From: an uncultured Bacillota bacterium
GTDB lineage: Bacteria; Bacillota; Clostridia; Peptostreptococcales; Anaerovoracaceae
Length of the DNA stretch: 64,000 bases
Assembly: GCA_927441425.1 (NCBI GenBank)
Contig: CAKMKG010000032.1
Span: forward strand, 1-64,000
Direction: 5' to 3'
Shown here in pieces: positions 35,997-45,900 of this stretch. Positions within the stretch are counted from its first letter, which is position 1, and every line of letters starts with the position of its first letter. The position numbers and the translations under genes are program-made. Below the pieces are notes generated by a model. It worked only from the letters and a program-made list of their open reading frames with translations. It ran no database searches and was not told the origin of the DNA.

Positions 35997-36368
35997 ATGG
36001 CGTATCGATTAATCAGTAAATGTCCGGTTTGTAGCAGCAAGCTCAGGGTTGTCAAATTGAAATGCGGCAAGTGCGGCACTGTGATAGAGAATGAATTTGA
36101 GTTATCCAAATTCGAGTACCTGGGGGAAGAGCAGCTGCGGTTTATGGAAACCTTTGTTATGTGCAGAGGAAACATCAAAGATGTTGAAAAAGAACTGGGG
36201 ATTTCATACCCCACTGTAAGAGCGAAGCTGGACGAGGTTATTTCGGCGCTGGGATATGTTGTGGTAAAAAAGCCCGTCATCGAAAGCAAAGAAATTATTG
36301 ATATGCTTGAAAAGGGCGAAATATCGGCCGACCAGGCCGTCAGCATGATGAAAGAAAATAAAATTTGA
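35997..36368 (+). CDS. DUF2089 zinc-ribbon/helix-turn-helix protein
   Basis: 123 residues. ATG at 35997 (AGGAGGGG 6 bases upstream) is preferred to TTG two codons earlier. An N-terminal zinc ribbon (CPVC about 10-13, CGKCG about 25-29) precedes a helix-turn-helix-like region, MCRGNIKDVEKELGISYPTVRAKLDEV. This is the DUF2089 layout, and the family is presumed to be DNA-binding regulators. The C-terminal 40 residues resemble the start of the next gene product (EIIDMLEKGEISADQAVSMM), a SHOCT-like motif. The three genes 35997-37089 form one operon and probably work as regulator plus targets. Confidence 0.85.
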   Translation: MAYRLISKCPVCSSKLRVVKLKCGKCGTVIENEFELSKFEYLGEEQLRFMETFVMCRGNIKDVEKELGISYPTVRAKLDEVISALGYVVVKKPVIESKEIIDMLEKGEISADQAVSMMKENKI

Positions 36369-36384
36369 AGGGGAGAAAAAGAAA

Positions 36385-36756
36385 ATGCAGGAAGAGATCA
36401 GAAGAATATTAAAAATGGTGGAAGAGGGGAAAATTGATTCAGACAAGGCAACAGAGCTTATTGGAGCAATCAATTTAAAGACCGATTCACAGCAGGTAAC
36501 GAAGACAGTCAACAGCGACAAGATGCTGAGAGTGAAAGTTATTTCAAGCACAGAAGACAATGTAAATGTAAATATCCCGATTAACTTTCTAAAAGCCATT
36601 GGTACTGCGGTGAACAATATTAAGATCCCAGGGGTATCCGAACAGGAGGGGATTGATATCAAAATGATCATGGAGGCCATTGATTCCGGCTTGGAAGGTA
36701 AACTCGTGGATGTGAAGAGTGCGAACGGTGATATTGTGGAAGTTACCATTGAATAA
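36385..36756 (+). CDS. SHOCT-like domain protein (YvlB N-terminal type)
   Basis: 123 residues, ATG at 36385 behind GGGGAGAAAAAG. The opening EIRRILKMVEEGKIDSDKATELI is a SHOCT-like bihelical motif found at the start of YvlB-type proteins. The rest is a beta-rich region (LRVKVISSTEDNVNVNIPINFL) without known catalytic residues. It starts 16 bases after the DUF2089 gene. The function is unknown; in Bacillus comparable genes accompany envelope-stress systems, so an envelope role is a guess. Confidence 0.75.
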   Translation: MQEEIRRILKMVEEGKIDSDKATELIGAINLKTDSQQVTKTVNSDKMLRVKVISSTEDNVNVNIPINFLKAIGTAVNNIKIPGVSEQEGIDIKMIMEAIDSGLEGKLVDVKSANGDIVEVTIE

Positions 36757-36828
36757 AGCTGGTTCCGACGGTCGTAAAGCTGAAAAAGAAGAAGAAAATC
36801 TGTCCGCTCATTGAAAGGAATGTTTACG

Positions 36829-37089
36829 TTGAGAGTTTATTTGAAGATAGAAAACGGAAGAAGGTATTTTATTCCGGCGCCCATCTGGCTTATAAAAGCA
36901 GGTCTGGGCATGGGCGGCTTTGGAGTACGAATTGCAAAAAAACACATTCCGGAGGATCAAATAGCCTATGTGGAAAGTATTGATTTCAGGAAGCTGAAGG
37001 AAGCGATCGATGTACTAAAAGAGTACAAAGGCTTGAATATGGTTGATATCAAAGCAAAGGATGGAACAGAAGTAAAAATAGTGATCTAA
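36829..37089 (+). CDS. Short conserved hypothetical related to the preceding SHOCT-like protein
   Basis: About 86 residues. The start is uncertain: TTG at 36829 has AAAGGA 9 bases upstream, while TTG 36811 and ATG 36820 are in frame but poorly placed. The sequence LRVYLKIENGRRYFIPAPIWLIKAGL, then DQIAYVESIDFRKLKEAIDVL, parallels the beta-rich half of the neighbouring protein (LRVKVIS..NVNIPINFLKA), suggesting an ancient duplication. No membrane helix or catalytic motif is clear. It is the last gene of the DUF2089 operon, followed by a strong terminator. Confidence 0.65.
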   Translation: MRVYLKIENGRRYFIPAPIWLIKAGLGMGGFGVRIAKKHIPEDQIAYVESIDFRKLKEAIDVLKEYKGLNMVDIKAKDGTEVKIVI

Positions 37090-37120
37090 TGATGATATCA
37101 TTTGATTATAAGAGTCAGTA

Positions 37121-37157
37121 AAAAGCGATTCGTTGCGAGATAAAACGAATCGCTTTT
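37121..37157 (+). terminator. Terminator of the DUF2089 operon
   Basis: AAAAGCGATTCGTT (37121-37134) pairs perfectly with AACGAATCGCTTTT (37144-37157) around a 9-base loop. Confidence 0.82.
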
Positions 37158-37320
37158 GAATTCCCATTGCTTTCCATGCAAATATGGTATATAATCAGAC
37201 GTTAAGTATGTCTATTTTTAAAATACAAATTTTATTTTTTTACAATTGAGATGATGTAATAATTTGAATAGATAAGTAAATAATATATGTAGTTATATAC
37301 ATGGTAATGAAAGGAAATGA

Positions 37321-38970
37321 ATGGATAATTTAATTTTTAAAGAGTTGAATCTTTCAAGTGAAGTGCAAAGAGCACTCAGTGAAATGGGATTTGAGGAAGC
37401 TACCCCGATACAATCAAAGGCGATACCTTATATTTTGGATGGAAGAGATATACTGGGACAAGCACAGACCGGAACGGGCAAGACGTGTGCGTTTGGCATA
37501 CCGGCAATAGAAATGATCGATCCTACGATTCATGGAGTTCAAGTTCTTGCCCTTTGCCCAACAAGAGAGCTTGCCATTCAAGTATCGGAAGAGCTGAAAA
37601 ACGTATGTAAGTATAAAAAAGGTATTAAAATTCTTCCGATATATGGCGGACAATCGATAGATCGTCAGATTATGGGTCTAAAAGGTAAGCCTCAGATTAT
37701 CGTAGGGACGCCAGGCAGAGTCATGGACCATATGAGGAGGCGGACTTTAAAATTAGCGAATCTTAAAATGTTAATATTAGATGAAGCTGATGAAATGTTA
37801 AACATGGGCTTTCGAGAGGACATTGATGTAATCCTGGAAGATCTTCCGAAAGAAAGGCAGACACTCCTTTTCTCTGCAACAATATCGAAGGAAATCAGAG
37901 AAATCACAAAATTATATCAAAGTAAACCGGAGCATATTGTAACAGTTCATAAGGAACTTACAATTCCAAGCATTGAACAGTATTATCTAGAGGTTCGGGA
38001 ATCATCGAAGCTAGAGCTACTTTGCCGTCTTATAGATGCAAAAAATATCAAGCTGGGACTGGTATTCTGCAATACGAAGAAGCGAGTCGATGAGCTTACA
38101 AGCGCCCTCCAGACAAGAGGATATTCTGCGGAAGCCTTACATGGCGATATGAAGCAAACGGAACGAGACAGGGTTATGACAAAGTTCCGGAAAGGGAATA
38201 TTGATATTCTGGTTGCTACAGATGTTGCAGCAAGAGGAATCGATGTTAATAATATTGAAGCTGTATTTAATTATGATATCCCAAGTGATGAAGAATACTA
38301 TGTTCATAGAATCGGAAGAACAGGCAGAGCCGGGAAAAAGGGCGTCTCTTATTCCTTCGTATTCGGAAGAGATATCTTTAAGCTGAAGGATATTCAAAGA
38401 TATACAAAATCAGAGATACTGCCAATGCAGCCACCGAGCATATCCGATGTTGAAGAAGTGAAACTGGATGCAGCAGTGAATCAAGTACTGAACCTTTTGG
38501 AAGAAGGCGGATATTCCAAGTATAATAAGGTAATCGAGAAGATTTTAACAGAATCTGAATCTGATGATGTGACTAGTTTGGATGTGGCTTCTGTTTTATT
38601 TAAACTGGCTTTTGATGAACTGGATCGGAATTATGAAAATTCGGACTTTGATGATGATACCACGACCTATAGAAAAGAGGGCATGGTCCGGTTGTTTATG
38701 AACGTAGGCACACTGGATAATATTCAACCTAAAAATATTGTACAGGGCATTGCCTCAAAATCTTCATTGTCCGGCAAATTGATCGGAGCAATCGATATTC
38801 ATAAACAATTTACATTCGTGGAAGTTCCTGCTGAATATGCGGATGAGGTTATGGATTCCATGAGAGATTTTAGCCATAGAGGCAGAAAAGTTTCGATTGA
38901 AAAGGCGAGCAAACGGCAAAGACCGGGAGCAAGCAAGGGAAGATCGGGCCCTACGAAAAAAAGATATTAA
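37321..38970 (+). CDS. DEAD-box RNA helicase with DbpA-type C-terminal RNA-binding domain
   Basis: 549 residues, ATG at 37321 with AAAGGAAATGA upstream. Helicase motifs in order: Q motif FEEATPIQSKAIP, AQTGTGKT, PTRELA, TPGR, DEAD, SAT, VATDVAARGIDV and HRIGRTGRAG. After a linker, the C-terminus (SSLSGKLIGAIDIHKQFTFVEVP read in parts) forms a DbpA-like RNA-binding fold and ends in a basic tail. DbpA-type enzymes act in large-subunit ribosome assembly, and CshA/DeaD types in RNA decay and cold adaptation. The mixed architecture leaves the exact role open. The 5' leader is long and very A+T rich. Confidence 0.92.
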   Translation: MDNLIFKELNLSSEVQRALSEMGFEEATPIQSKAIPYILDGRDILGQAQTGTGKTCAFGIPAIEMIDPTIHGVQVLALCPTRELAIQVSEELKNVCKYKKGIKILPIYGGQSIDRQIMGLKGKPQIIVGTPGRVMDHMRRRTLKLANLKMLILDEADEMLNMGFREDIDVILEDLPKERQTLLFSATISKEIREITKLYQSKPEHIVTVHKELTIPSIEQYYLEVRESSKLELLCRLIDAKNIKLGLVFCNTKKRVDELTSALQTRGYSAEALHGDMKQTERDRVMTKFRKGNIDILVATDVAARGIDVNNIEAVFNYDIPSDEEYYVHRIGRTGRAGKKGVSYSFVFGRDIFKLKDIQRYTKSEILPMQPPSISDVEEVKLDAAVNQVLNLLEEGGYSKYNKVIEKILTESESDDVTSLDVASVLFKLAFDELDRNYENSDFDDDTTTYRKEGMVRLFMNVGTLDNIQPKNIVQGIASKSSLSGKLIGAIDIHKQFTFVEVPAEYADEVMDSMRDFSHRGRKVSIEKASKRQRPGASKGRSGPTKKRY

Positions 38971-38983
38971 AATGAGCGATAAT

Positions 38984-39026
38984 AAAAACAGTCCAGTTGA
39001 GGATTTTTTCTCACCGGACTGTTTTT
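38984..39026. terminator. Terminator between convergent helicase and dihydropyrimidinase genes
   Basis: AAAAACAGTCC (38984-38994) pairs with GGACTGTTTTT (39016-39026), followed by T and, on the other strand, by a T-rich run. A 21-base loop lies between the arms. Confidence 0.82.
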
Positions 39027-39040
39027 TCGTTTGTTTCATA

Positions 39041-40444
39041 TTAGAGGCTTGGTCCCTTTAATTTAATTGGCTTGCATTTGATCAGCTTTCCAGCGCCCTT
39101 CTTGCCGACAAATTCGCCGTCCTTATAAACAAGATTTCCTCTGGAATAGGTAGCCACAGGATAACCTTTTACGCTGACGCCTTCCCAGATAGTATGGTCA
39201 AGATTGCCGTGCATTTCGCTATTTTTGATCGTAACGTTCTTCTTAGGATCATAGATCACGATATCTGCATCAAGTCCGGGTCTCAAAGCACCCTTTACAT
39301 GATCCAAGCCAAAGAGCTTGGATGGATTGGTTGCACAAAGTTCAATGGCCTTATTAAAAGAGATTCTGCCTTTATTTGCTTCTGAAAGAATATATGGATA
39401 CATATTTTCAATTCCGGCGCATCCATTTGGTATGGTGGTGAAGTTGCCAGGCTTGCCGTCCTTTGTTGTGATTCCCCAGTCCTTTTCTGCCTGAGTGAAT
39501 GGGCAGTGGTCGGTACCAATGGTTGCGATGTCCCCTGTCTTAATGGCTTCCCATAATGACTCCTGAGATTCCTTGCCTTTCATTGGAGGGGAGCAGACGA
39601 AGTCTCTGGCGCGTTCTCTCTTATATACTTCCTTTGTGAAGTACAAATATTGAGGACAGGTTTCCGCGAAGATCGGATAGCCTTCAGCTCTTGCCCGAAT
39701 AACAGCTTCAACACCCTGTTTGTCAGCCAGATGAACGATATATAGAGAAGTACCGGCCATTTTTGCAAGGTTGATTGCCCTTACATCGGCTTCGCCTTCT
39801 ACGTCTTCATTTTTAGCCATGTAGTGCCACCAGGCATCTGTCTTGCCTTCTGCAAGATACTGTTTCACTAAAACATTGTTTACGTCTCTGTTCTCTGCAT
39901 GTACTCCTACCAAAGCACCAATCTTAGCTGCTTTCAGGAGAACCTGATAGAAGGCACCGTCATCTACACCGAAATCATATACCATAAAAACTTTAAATGA
40001 AGGGATACCGAACTTAACGGCATCTTCCATGGAGTCTAACAATTCAGGAGTAGTAACGTCGCAAACTCCAACATGGAAAGAATAGTCAACCGCTGCATCA
40101 GGCGCTGCGATGGCATCTCTTCTTTTGATGGCGTCTACCATTTTTTCGCCTTTGCCCTGAAGAACAAAATCAAATACAGTTGTAGTACCGCCGCAGGCAG
40201 CCGATCTGGTACCGGTATAGTAGTCGTCCGATGAGATCGTTCCTCCAAACGGCATGGCCAGGTGGGTATGACCGTCAATGGCACCCGGAAGAACCAGCTT
40301 GCCTTTGGCGTCTACAACATCGGTTCCCTTTAAAGGCTTGAGATTCTGGCCGATTGACTGAATTTTTCCGTCTTTTACGGCAATATCTGCCTTATAGGTC
40401 GATTCTACGGTAACGATCATACCATTTTTGATTAATAGATCCAA
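39041..40444 (-). CDS. Dihydropyrimidinase / hydantoinase
   Basis: 467 residues. I start at TTG 40444 because AAGGAGGG lies 7 bases upstream and the product then begins like the family (LDLLIKNGMIVTVES). The frame's earlier ATG codons precede this ribosome site. Metal ligands are visible: DGHTHL, the carboxylated lysine in PSFKVFMVYD, GVHAEN, VHLADK and IGTDHCPF. The enzyme opens cyclic ureides such as dihydrouracil or hydantoins. The upstream gene on the same strand is an NCS1 transporter, which fits uptake plus hydrolysis of a pyrimidine or hydantoin. No carbamoylase gene is next to it. Confidence 0.92.
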   Translation of the reverse strand: MDLLIKNGMIVTVESTYKADIAVKDGKIQSIGQNLKPLKGTDVVDAKGKLVLPGAIDGHTHLAMPFGGTISSDDYYTGTRSAACGGTTTVFDFVLQGKGEKMVDAIKRRDAIAAPDAAVDYSFHVGVCDVTTPELLDSMEDAVKFGIPSFKVFMVYDFGVDDGAFYQVLLKAAKIGALVGVHAENRDVNNVLVKQYLAEGKTDAWWHYMAKNEDVEGEADVRAINLAKMAGTSLYIVHLADKQGVEAVIRARAEGYPIFAETCPQYLYFTKEVYKRERARDFVCSPPMKGKESQESLWEAIKTGDIATIGTDHCPFTQAEKDWGITTKDGKPGNFTTIPNGCAGIENMYPYILSEANKGRISFNKAIELCATNPSKLFGLDHVKGALRPGLDADIVIYDPKKNVTIKNSEMHGNLDHTIWEGVSVKGYPVATYSRGNLVYKDGEFVGKKGAGKLIKCKPIKLKGPSL

Positions 40445-40495
40445 TTTAAAACCCTCCTTTTTATGCATGCAATGCATATTGTCGTTAAATAAGCA

Positions 40496-40520
40496 GGAGC
40501 CCCTGGGTCACAAGGGCTCC
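40496..40520 (-). terminator. Hairpin between the NCS1 transporter and dihydropyrimidinase genes
   Basis: GGAGCCC (40496-40502) pairs with GGGCTCC (40514-40520). It lies in the 132-base gap inside the pair and is followed by CTGCTTATTT on the reverse strand, so it may be a partial terminator that lowers downstream expression. Confidence 0.65.
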
Positions 40521-40576
40521 GCATATTAAATATAGATAAAAAATAATTGGATACTAAATTGATATTGATAATTGAA

Positions 40577-42088
40577 TTATCTCTCTGTCATAGCTTCTTC
40601 TTCTTCGTCGCTGATGAAGGAAACGGTTTCGCTCTTCATCAGAAGGACGTATACTGCGAAAGCAACTACAAATCCGAAGATATATCCATTAGCAGCAACC
40701 CACTTCAGGGAAGGAACGCCAAAGTTTCCAAGGGTCGGAAGAGCAAATCCAACTACCCAAGCGATAACCGCTTTGATGTTCCAGCCGCCCTGATACCAGT
40801 ATCTGCCTTCTTTGCCCTGGAACAATGCCATTACATCGATATTTCTCTTCTTAACAATGTAGTAATCGGCAATGAAGATCGCAGCAACAGGCGCCAAGAT
40901 TCCGCCATATGTGTTCAACCATCCAAAGATATAGGAACCGGCACCGCCGAAGATCCACCAAGGACGATACAGAATAGCAAGGAGACAGGATATTGTTACA
41001 CCCATCTTGTAGCTGATTCTCTTAGGTGATACATTGGAGAATCCATTTGCAGGAGCAACTACGTTTGCAGCGATATTCGTTGTGATCGTAGCCAGGATTA
41101 CACCCAAGGATACAAGTACAGTAATAATTGGATTTCCGATTAATGGAAGTACTGCGGTTGGGTCGAACATTGCAGTACCCATAACGAGCAATGTAGACTG
41201 TGCGAATACAGCGCCGATGAAAGCACAAGCAGCCATCATGACAGGCATTCCGTATAATTGACCTCTGAACTGTGCCTTTTGATTTTTAGCATATCTGGAG
41301 AAGTCAGGAATATTCAGAGCCATGGTTGCCCAGAAAGCGATGTTTGCTGTTAATCCGCCTAGGAATACATAGACAAATCCGCCGCTGGCATTAACCGTTG
41401 TCATATCAGTGGATGCTCTCAGCAGGTCAGCAAAGCTGAAGCCGCCGCTTGCACCAAGAGCGATAGACCAGACGAATAACATGACAGTCAGAATGATCAG
41501 TACAGGAGAACCTACGGCTTCCAGATACTTGATGCTTTCTGAACCCTTTACGGTAACAAACCAAGTTAAAAATAAGAAAATTCCGAATCCGATAAACGGA
41601 GCAGCAGGCATAGCAGCGAATGATGGTACAAATGCTGCTACTAGGGATACGATAGCAGCTCCACCGATCCATGCCTGAACCGCATTCCAGCCGCAAGCGG
41701 TGAGCGCTCTGGAAAGGGAAGGGACATGAGCACCGATTGAACCGAATGCCAATCTTGCAAATACTGGGAATGGAAGACCATACTTTGTACCTGCGTGTGA
41801 GTTCAATTGGATAGGAATGAGGATGATCAGGTTACCCAAAGCTACGTTGAGTACTGCCATCCATGGGGACAATCCCAAAGCTACCAATGAAGAAGCCATT
41901 GTGAAGGAAGGGATACACACGGACATACCAACCCACAGCATTGCGATGTGGTAAGTTGACCACGTTCGAGCTGATACCGGAGTAGGTGCGAGGTCTTCAT
42001 TGTAATATTTCGATGAAGAGAGCTCAGCACGAGCAGCATCTGTTAATTCGTACAGACCGCCGATTTCTTTTTGCGTGTACTTTGACAT
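40577..42088 (-). CDS. NCS1-family nucleobase/hydantoin:cation symporter
   Basis: 503 residues. ATG at 42088 follows TGGAGGTG; an upstream ATG 19 codons earlier lies before this site. About 12 membrane helices. Family motifs include NEDLAPTPVSARTWSTYHIAMLW near the N-terminus (shared with allantoin, uracil and Mhp1 hydantoin carriers), PVFARLAFGSIG and CGWNAVQAWIGG. It imports purine/pyrimidine-related compounds with Na+ or H+. Co-direction with the dihydropyrimidinase suggests the same substrate class. A promoter with TATAAT is visible upstream. Confidence 0.92.
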   Translation of the reverse strand: MSKYTQKEIGGLYELTDAARAELSSSKYYNEDLAPTPVSARTWSTYHIAMLWVGMSVCIPSFTMASSLVALGLSPWMAVLNVALGNLIILIPIQLNSHAGTKYGLPFPVFARLAFGSIGAHVPSLSRALTACGWNAVQAWIGGAAIVSLVAAFVPSFAAMPAAPFIGFGIFLFLTWFVTVKGSESIKYLEAVGSPVLIILTVMLFVWSIALGASGGFSFADLLRASTDMTTVNASGGFVYVFLGGLTANIAFWATMALNIPDFSRYAKNQKAQFRGQLYGMPVMMAACAFIGAVFAQSTLLVMGTAMFDPTAVLPLIGNPIITVLVSLGVILATITTNIAANVVAPANGFSNVSPKRISYKMGVTISCLLAILYRPWWIFGGAGSYIFGWLNTYGGILAPVAAIFIADYYIVKKRNIDVMALFQGKEGRYWYQGGWNIKAVIAWVVGFALPTLGNFGVPSLKWVAANGYIFGFVVAFAVYVLLMKSETVSFISDEEEEAMTER

Positions 42089-42136
42089 TAAAACACCTCC
42101 ATAATAAAAATAACATGTGTAAACTATTACTTGTCT

Positions 42137-42165
42137 ATTATACAACAGTAAATTCCAAATGTAAC
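42137..42165 (-). promoter_or_regulatory. Promoter of the NCS1 transporter gene
   Basis: On the reverse strand GTTACA (42165-42160), 17 bases, then TATAAT (42142-42137), about 50 bases before the ATG. Confidence 0.65.
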
Positions 42166-42226
42166 TAGTTTTTTAAGAAAAATATGAATTATTTTTCAAC
42201 CTTCCAAATCTTCTGAAAAATCCACA

Positions 42227-42272
42227 AAACCATGGTTTCTAGCATTTATTTTGCGCCAGAAATCCATGGTTT
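42227..42272 (-). terminator. Terminator of the efflux operon (or operator of the NCS1 gene)
   Basis: AAACCATGGTTTCT (42227-42240) pairs with AGAAATCCATGGTTT (42258-42272) with one bulge. On the reverse strand a T-rich stretch (TTTTGTGGATTTTT) follows, 46 bases after the TetR gene. Confidence 0.7.
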
Positions 42273-42318
42273 ATTGTGTACTATTTGCTGATTTTTTATT
42301 CAATTCTTAATTTTATAA

Positions 42319-42942
42319 TTAAGGAGTACATTCCTTCAGACCATGCAGCAGCAGGCTGAAAAATTCTTCCTTATTCCAGGCATTCGTCTTTTGGACGGGC
42401 AGGAATTCCATAGGATCAAAGGGAGAGTAATCAAAGCTGATATAGAAGTTGATCGCTCCCATTACAGTGACGGACGCCAGCAGGGGATCCGCATTCCGAA
42501 ATTCACCGCCGTTGATCCCCTCCTCAATAATTTTATGCAATATGGAGAACTTTTTTCCAATCAGCCTGTGAATCGACTTGATCAGTTCGGGATTGCGGAA
42601 AGCATCTGATTTCATCATCAAATCCATCAAGAAATTCTTGTTGAAAGTGTATTTAGCGGCGTTTTCCAGTTCAATATCAAGGTACTCTCTGATTTTCTTT
42701 TCGCAAGAAATTTCTTTGCTCAGCAATTCTGAAAGGCTGTCGTAACCGGCTGCAACTTTTGTCTGAAATAGCTCAAAGAATATGGCATCCTTACTTTCAA
42801 AGTATTCATACACGGTGCCTTTCCCGATTCCTGCAGCATCTGCAATATCGATGATCTTGGTATCAAGATAGCCCTTACTGATGAAAAGGTGATAGGCAGC
42901 ATCCAGAATCATATCACGTTTTAGATTATTTCCCTTTGTCAT
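42319..42942 (-). CDS. TetR-family transcriptional regulator of the efflux operon
   Basis: 207 residues, start ATG at 42942 overlapping the RND stop by 4 bases, so it is translationally coupled. The N-terminal helix-turn-helix reads MILDAAYHLFISKGY then IADAAGIGKGTVYEYFESKDAIFFE, which is canonical TetR. The remaining 150 residues are a helical ligand domain. As the last gene of an adaptor-RND-TetR operon it should repress that operon; two GGGTC-type palindromes flank the operon promoter as likely binding sites. Confidence 0.92.
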   Translation of the reverse strand: MTKGNNLKRDMILDAAYHLFISKGYLDTKIIDIADAAGIGKGTVYEYFESKDAIFFELFQTKVAAGYDSLSELLSKEISCEKKIREYLDIELENAAKYTFNKNFLMDLMMKSDAFRNPELIKSIHRLIGKKFSILHKIIEEGINGGEFRNADPLLASVTVMGAINFYISFDYSPFDPMEFLPVQKTNAWNKEEFFSLLLHGLKECTP

Positions 42943-45900
42943 ACCGCTTCCCCCTGTTGTAGCTGCTGATTTCGCGCTCTCTTCTCGGCCTTGCGTGCAA
43001 TCCTTTTCAGATGACGATCATCCATAATCGAATAAAACACAGGGACGATGATCAAGGTGATGATCGTTGAGAAGATCAATCCGCCGATTACTGTAATACC
43101 CATTGGAGCCTGAATTTCTGCACCGGATCCAATACCGAAGGATAAAGGCAGCAGTCCCAGGGTTGTGGTCAGCATTGTCATTAGGATAGGACGGATTCGA
43201 AATCTTCCGGCATTCAGGATTGCTTCCTCTCTGGTTGGATAAACCAGTTTGTTTTTATTGATAAAGTCGATGAGCAGGATAGAGTTGTTTACTACGATAC
43301 CGCTCAGCATAATAATTCCGAGGAAGGCGACAAGGGACAGCGGTGTACCTGTCAGGAATAGAGCCATAAAGGCTCCGGTCAGAGCAAACGGAATTGCCAT
43401 CATGATGATAAATGGCTGCAGCAATGATTCGAATTGGGAAGCCAGTATCATGTATATAATTAGGACGGATAACAGCAGGGCATAGAATAAGCTCGTAAAG
43501 GAGTTCATCATCTCTTCCTGTTCTCCTCCGGTTTCAATTGTATAACCTGCAGGCAGCTGATACTTTGCGATCGCTTTATCGATATCCTTTGATACCGACT
43601 GAAGGTCACGGCCTGAAATGTTGGAGGAAATCGTTACCGTTCGCACCTGATCCTGCCTGGTGATCTGAGATGGGGAATTATCAAAGGCAAAATCTGCAAT
43701 TTCACCTACGGTAACCATCTGTCCCGTTGGTGCGGCAATGACAATTTGCTTTAAATTTTCCACAGATTCTTGATACGCATCATTGAGTGACAGCACGATA
43801 TCCATTTCTTCCCCGTTGGTTTTCAGCGTGGTAGCAGTGGTTCCGTTCAAAGCCGACTCAAGGGATTTGGCAAGTTGATAGGAGGTGATCCCATACTGAG
43901 CAGCATTGTTTCTCTGCAGCAGTACGCGAAGCTCCGGATTTCCTTCCGTCATGTCAGTGGCTACATTAATCGTGCCTTTTACACCCCTGACAATCTTTTC
44001 CAGCTCCAGAGAAACCTGTTTCAAAGTATCCAGATCATCACCCTTTAAAACGAGTGAAATCGGGCTACCTCCACCAGACATATCCATTGAGGAAGTTTCC
44101 GAAATTGTAATTTTTGCGCCGACGATGTTCTGCAAATCGACAGAAGCCTGATTCACAATTTCAGTCGTGCTTCTTTTTCTGTCCCGCTTTTCCACAAGAT
44201 TTACCGATACGGTTGATTCATTGGCAGCATTCAGACTAAACATATTACTGTTTCCTATGGAAATAGAGCATACCTTCAATTCCGGAATCGTTCCGATCAC
44301 ATAATCTTCTATTTCGCTTATGGCTTTATCTGTTTCTTCCAGTGAGGTGCCATAAGGCATTTCAACGGATATGGTAAAGCTTCCTTCGTCACTGGTAGGG
44401 AGCAGCTCTCCTCCAACAAAAGCAACCAGACCAGAGGAAGTGATCAGAATAATCAGCGCCCATACGACGACTTTTTTCCTATGATGCAAAGAGTATTTCA
44501 GGAATTTCAAATACTCCTCCGTAACGGAATGGAGTCCTCGTTCAAATAAGGGCAGGAACTTTAGCTCATAGGTATGTTTTCTGATTCTGATATGAGTACC
44601 TAAGTCCTTTGTATTCAGCAGCCTGGAACAGAGCATCGGCACAACGGTAAGGGCTACGAGCAAAGAGCATAGAAGTGCGAACCCAATGGTGTAGGAAAAT
44701 TCTTTAAAAATGGTTGCAGCAATTCCTTGAACAAAAACGATAGGCAGGAATACGGCAATCTTCGTCATGGTAGCCGCGAAAACAGGCATCGTGACTTCCT
44801 TTGTTCCGACAATAGAAGCTTCAAGAGCCGTGATCCCCTCATCCCGCCTTCGATAGATGTTTTCCATGACAACGATGGAGTCATCCACCAGCATACCAAT
44901 TCCAACGGCAAGCCCGCTGAGGGAAAGTACATTCATCGTCAGTCCGGTAAAATACATGAGAATAAATGTTGCAACGATAGAGGTAGGGATTGAAATTGCA
45001 ATGATCATCGTAGATGCAATGTTCCTCAGGAACAGGAAGCATATGATGACGGCAAGAAGACAACCCATCGCTGCAGTTTCTGCTACGTTGGCAATGGAGT
45101 TCTTTATGTAGTCAGCCTGATCATACGAGAAAGTAAAGCTCAGCTCTGGATGTGCGGCGCTTAATTGATCAATGGCTTCATTGACCTGTCTCGAAACCAC
45201 TACCGTATTGGCGGTAGACTGCTTGGTGATGCTGACACCGATTGCCGGAACTTCATTGACACGACCGATTGAGGTCTGTTCTTTGAGGCCTTCTTCGACA
45301 GTGGCAACGTCTTGCAGATAAATTATTTCTCTGGTCGGCAATACGAAAGGTACATGCTTTACATCATCCAGACTTTTAAATTCCCCGATGGTACGAACGA
45401 CCAGTTCCTTTGTACCTTTTTTCACATCGCCGCTGGGCAAGCTGATATTTTCCGCGGATAGCATTTGGCTGATATCGCTTAAAGTAAGACCATAACCCGC
45501 CAGTCTTTCCTGATCAAATTTAACGCTGATTTCCTTTTCCGTTCCTCCAAAGCTGTAAGCAGCCGCGACGCCTTCGCTTCTTTCAATAGCGGATATTACT
45601 TCATCCTCCACAAAAGCGTTTAACTCTTCATTCGATAAGTCCCCTGATACATAGAGCTGTGAAACAGGCATCATTGTCGGATCCATGGTGAGTATCATAG
45701 GCTCTGCTGCATTATCCGGAAGATAATCTCTGATGATATCGACCTTTTCACGCATATCCAGGGAGGCAAAGTTCATATCGGTGCCACTTTCAAATTCACA
45801 CAAAACGATTGAGCTTCCCTCCATAGAATAGGAATAGATTGCTTTAATATTTTCAACCGTTGCGATCTGTTGTTCAACGGGTCTTGTAACCAAATTCTCA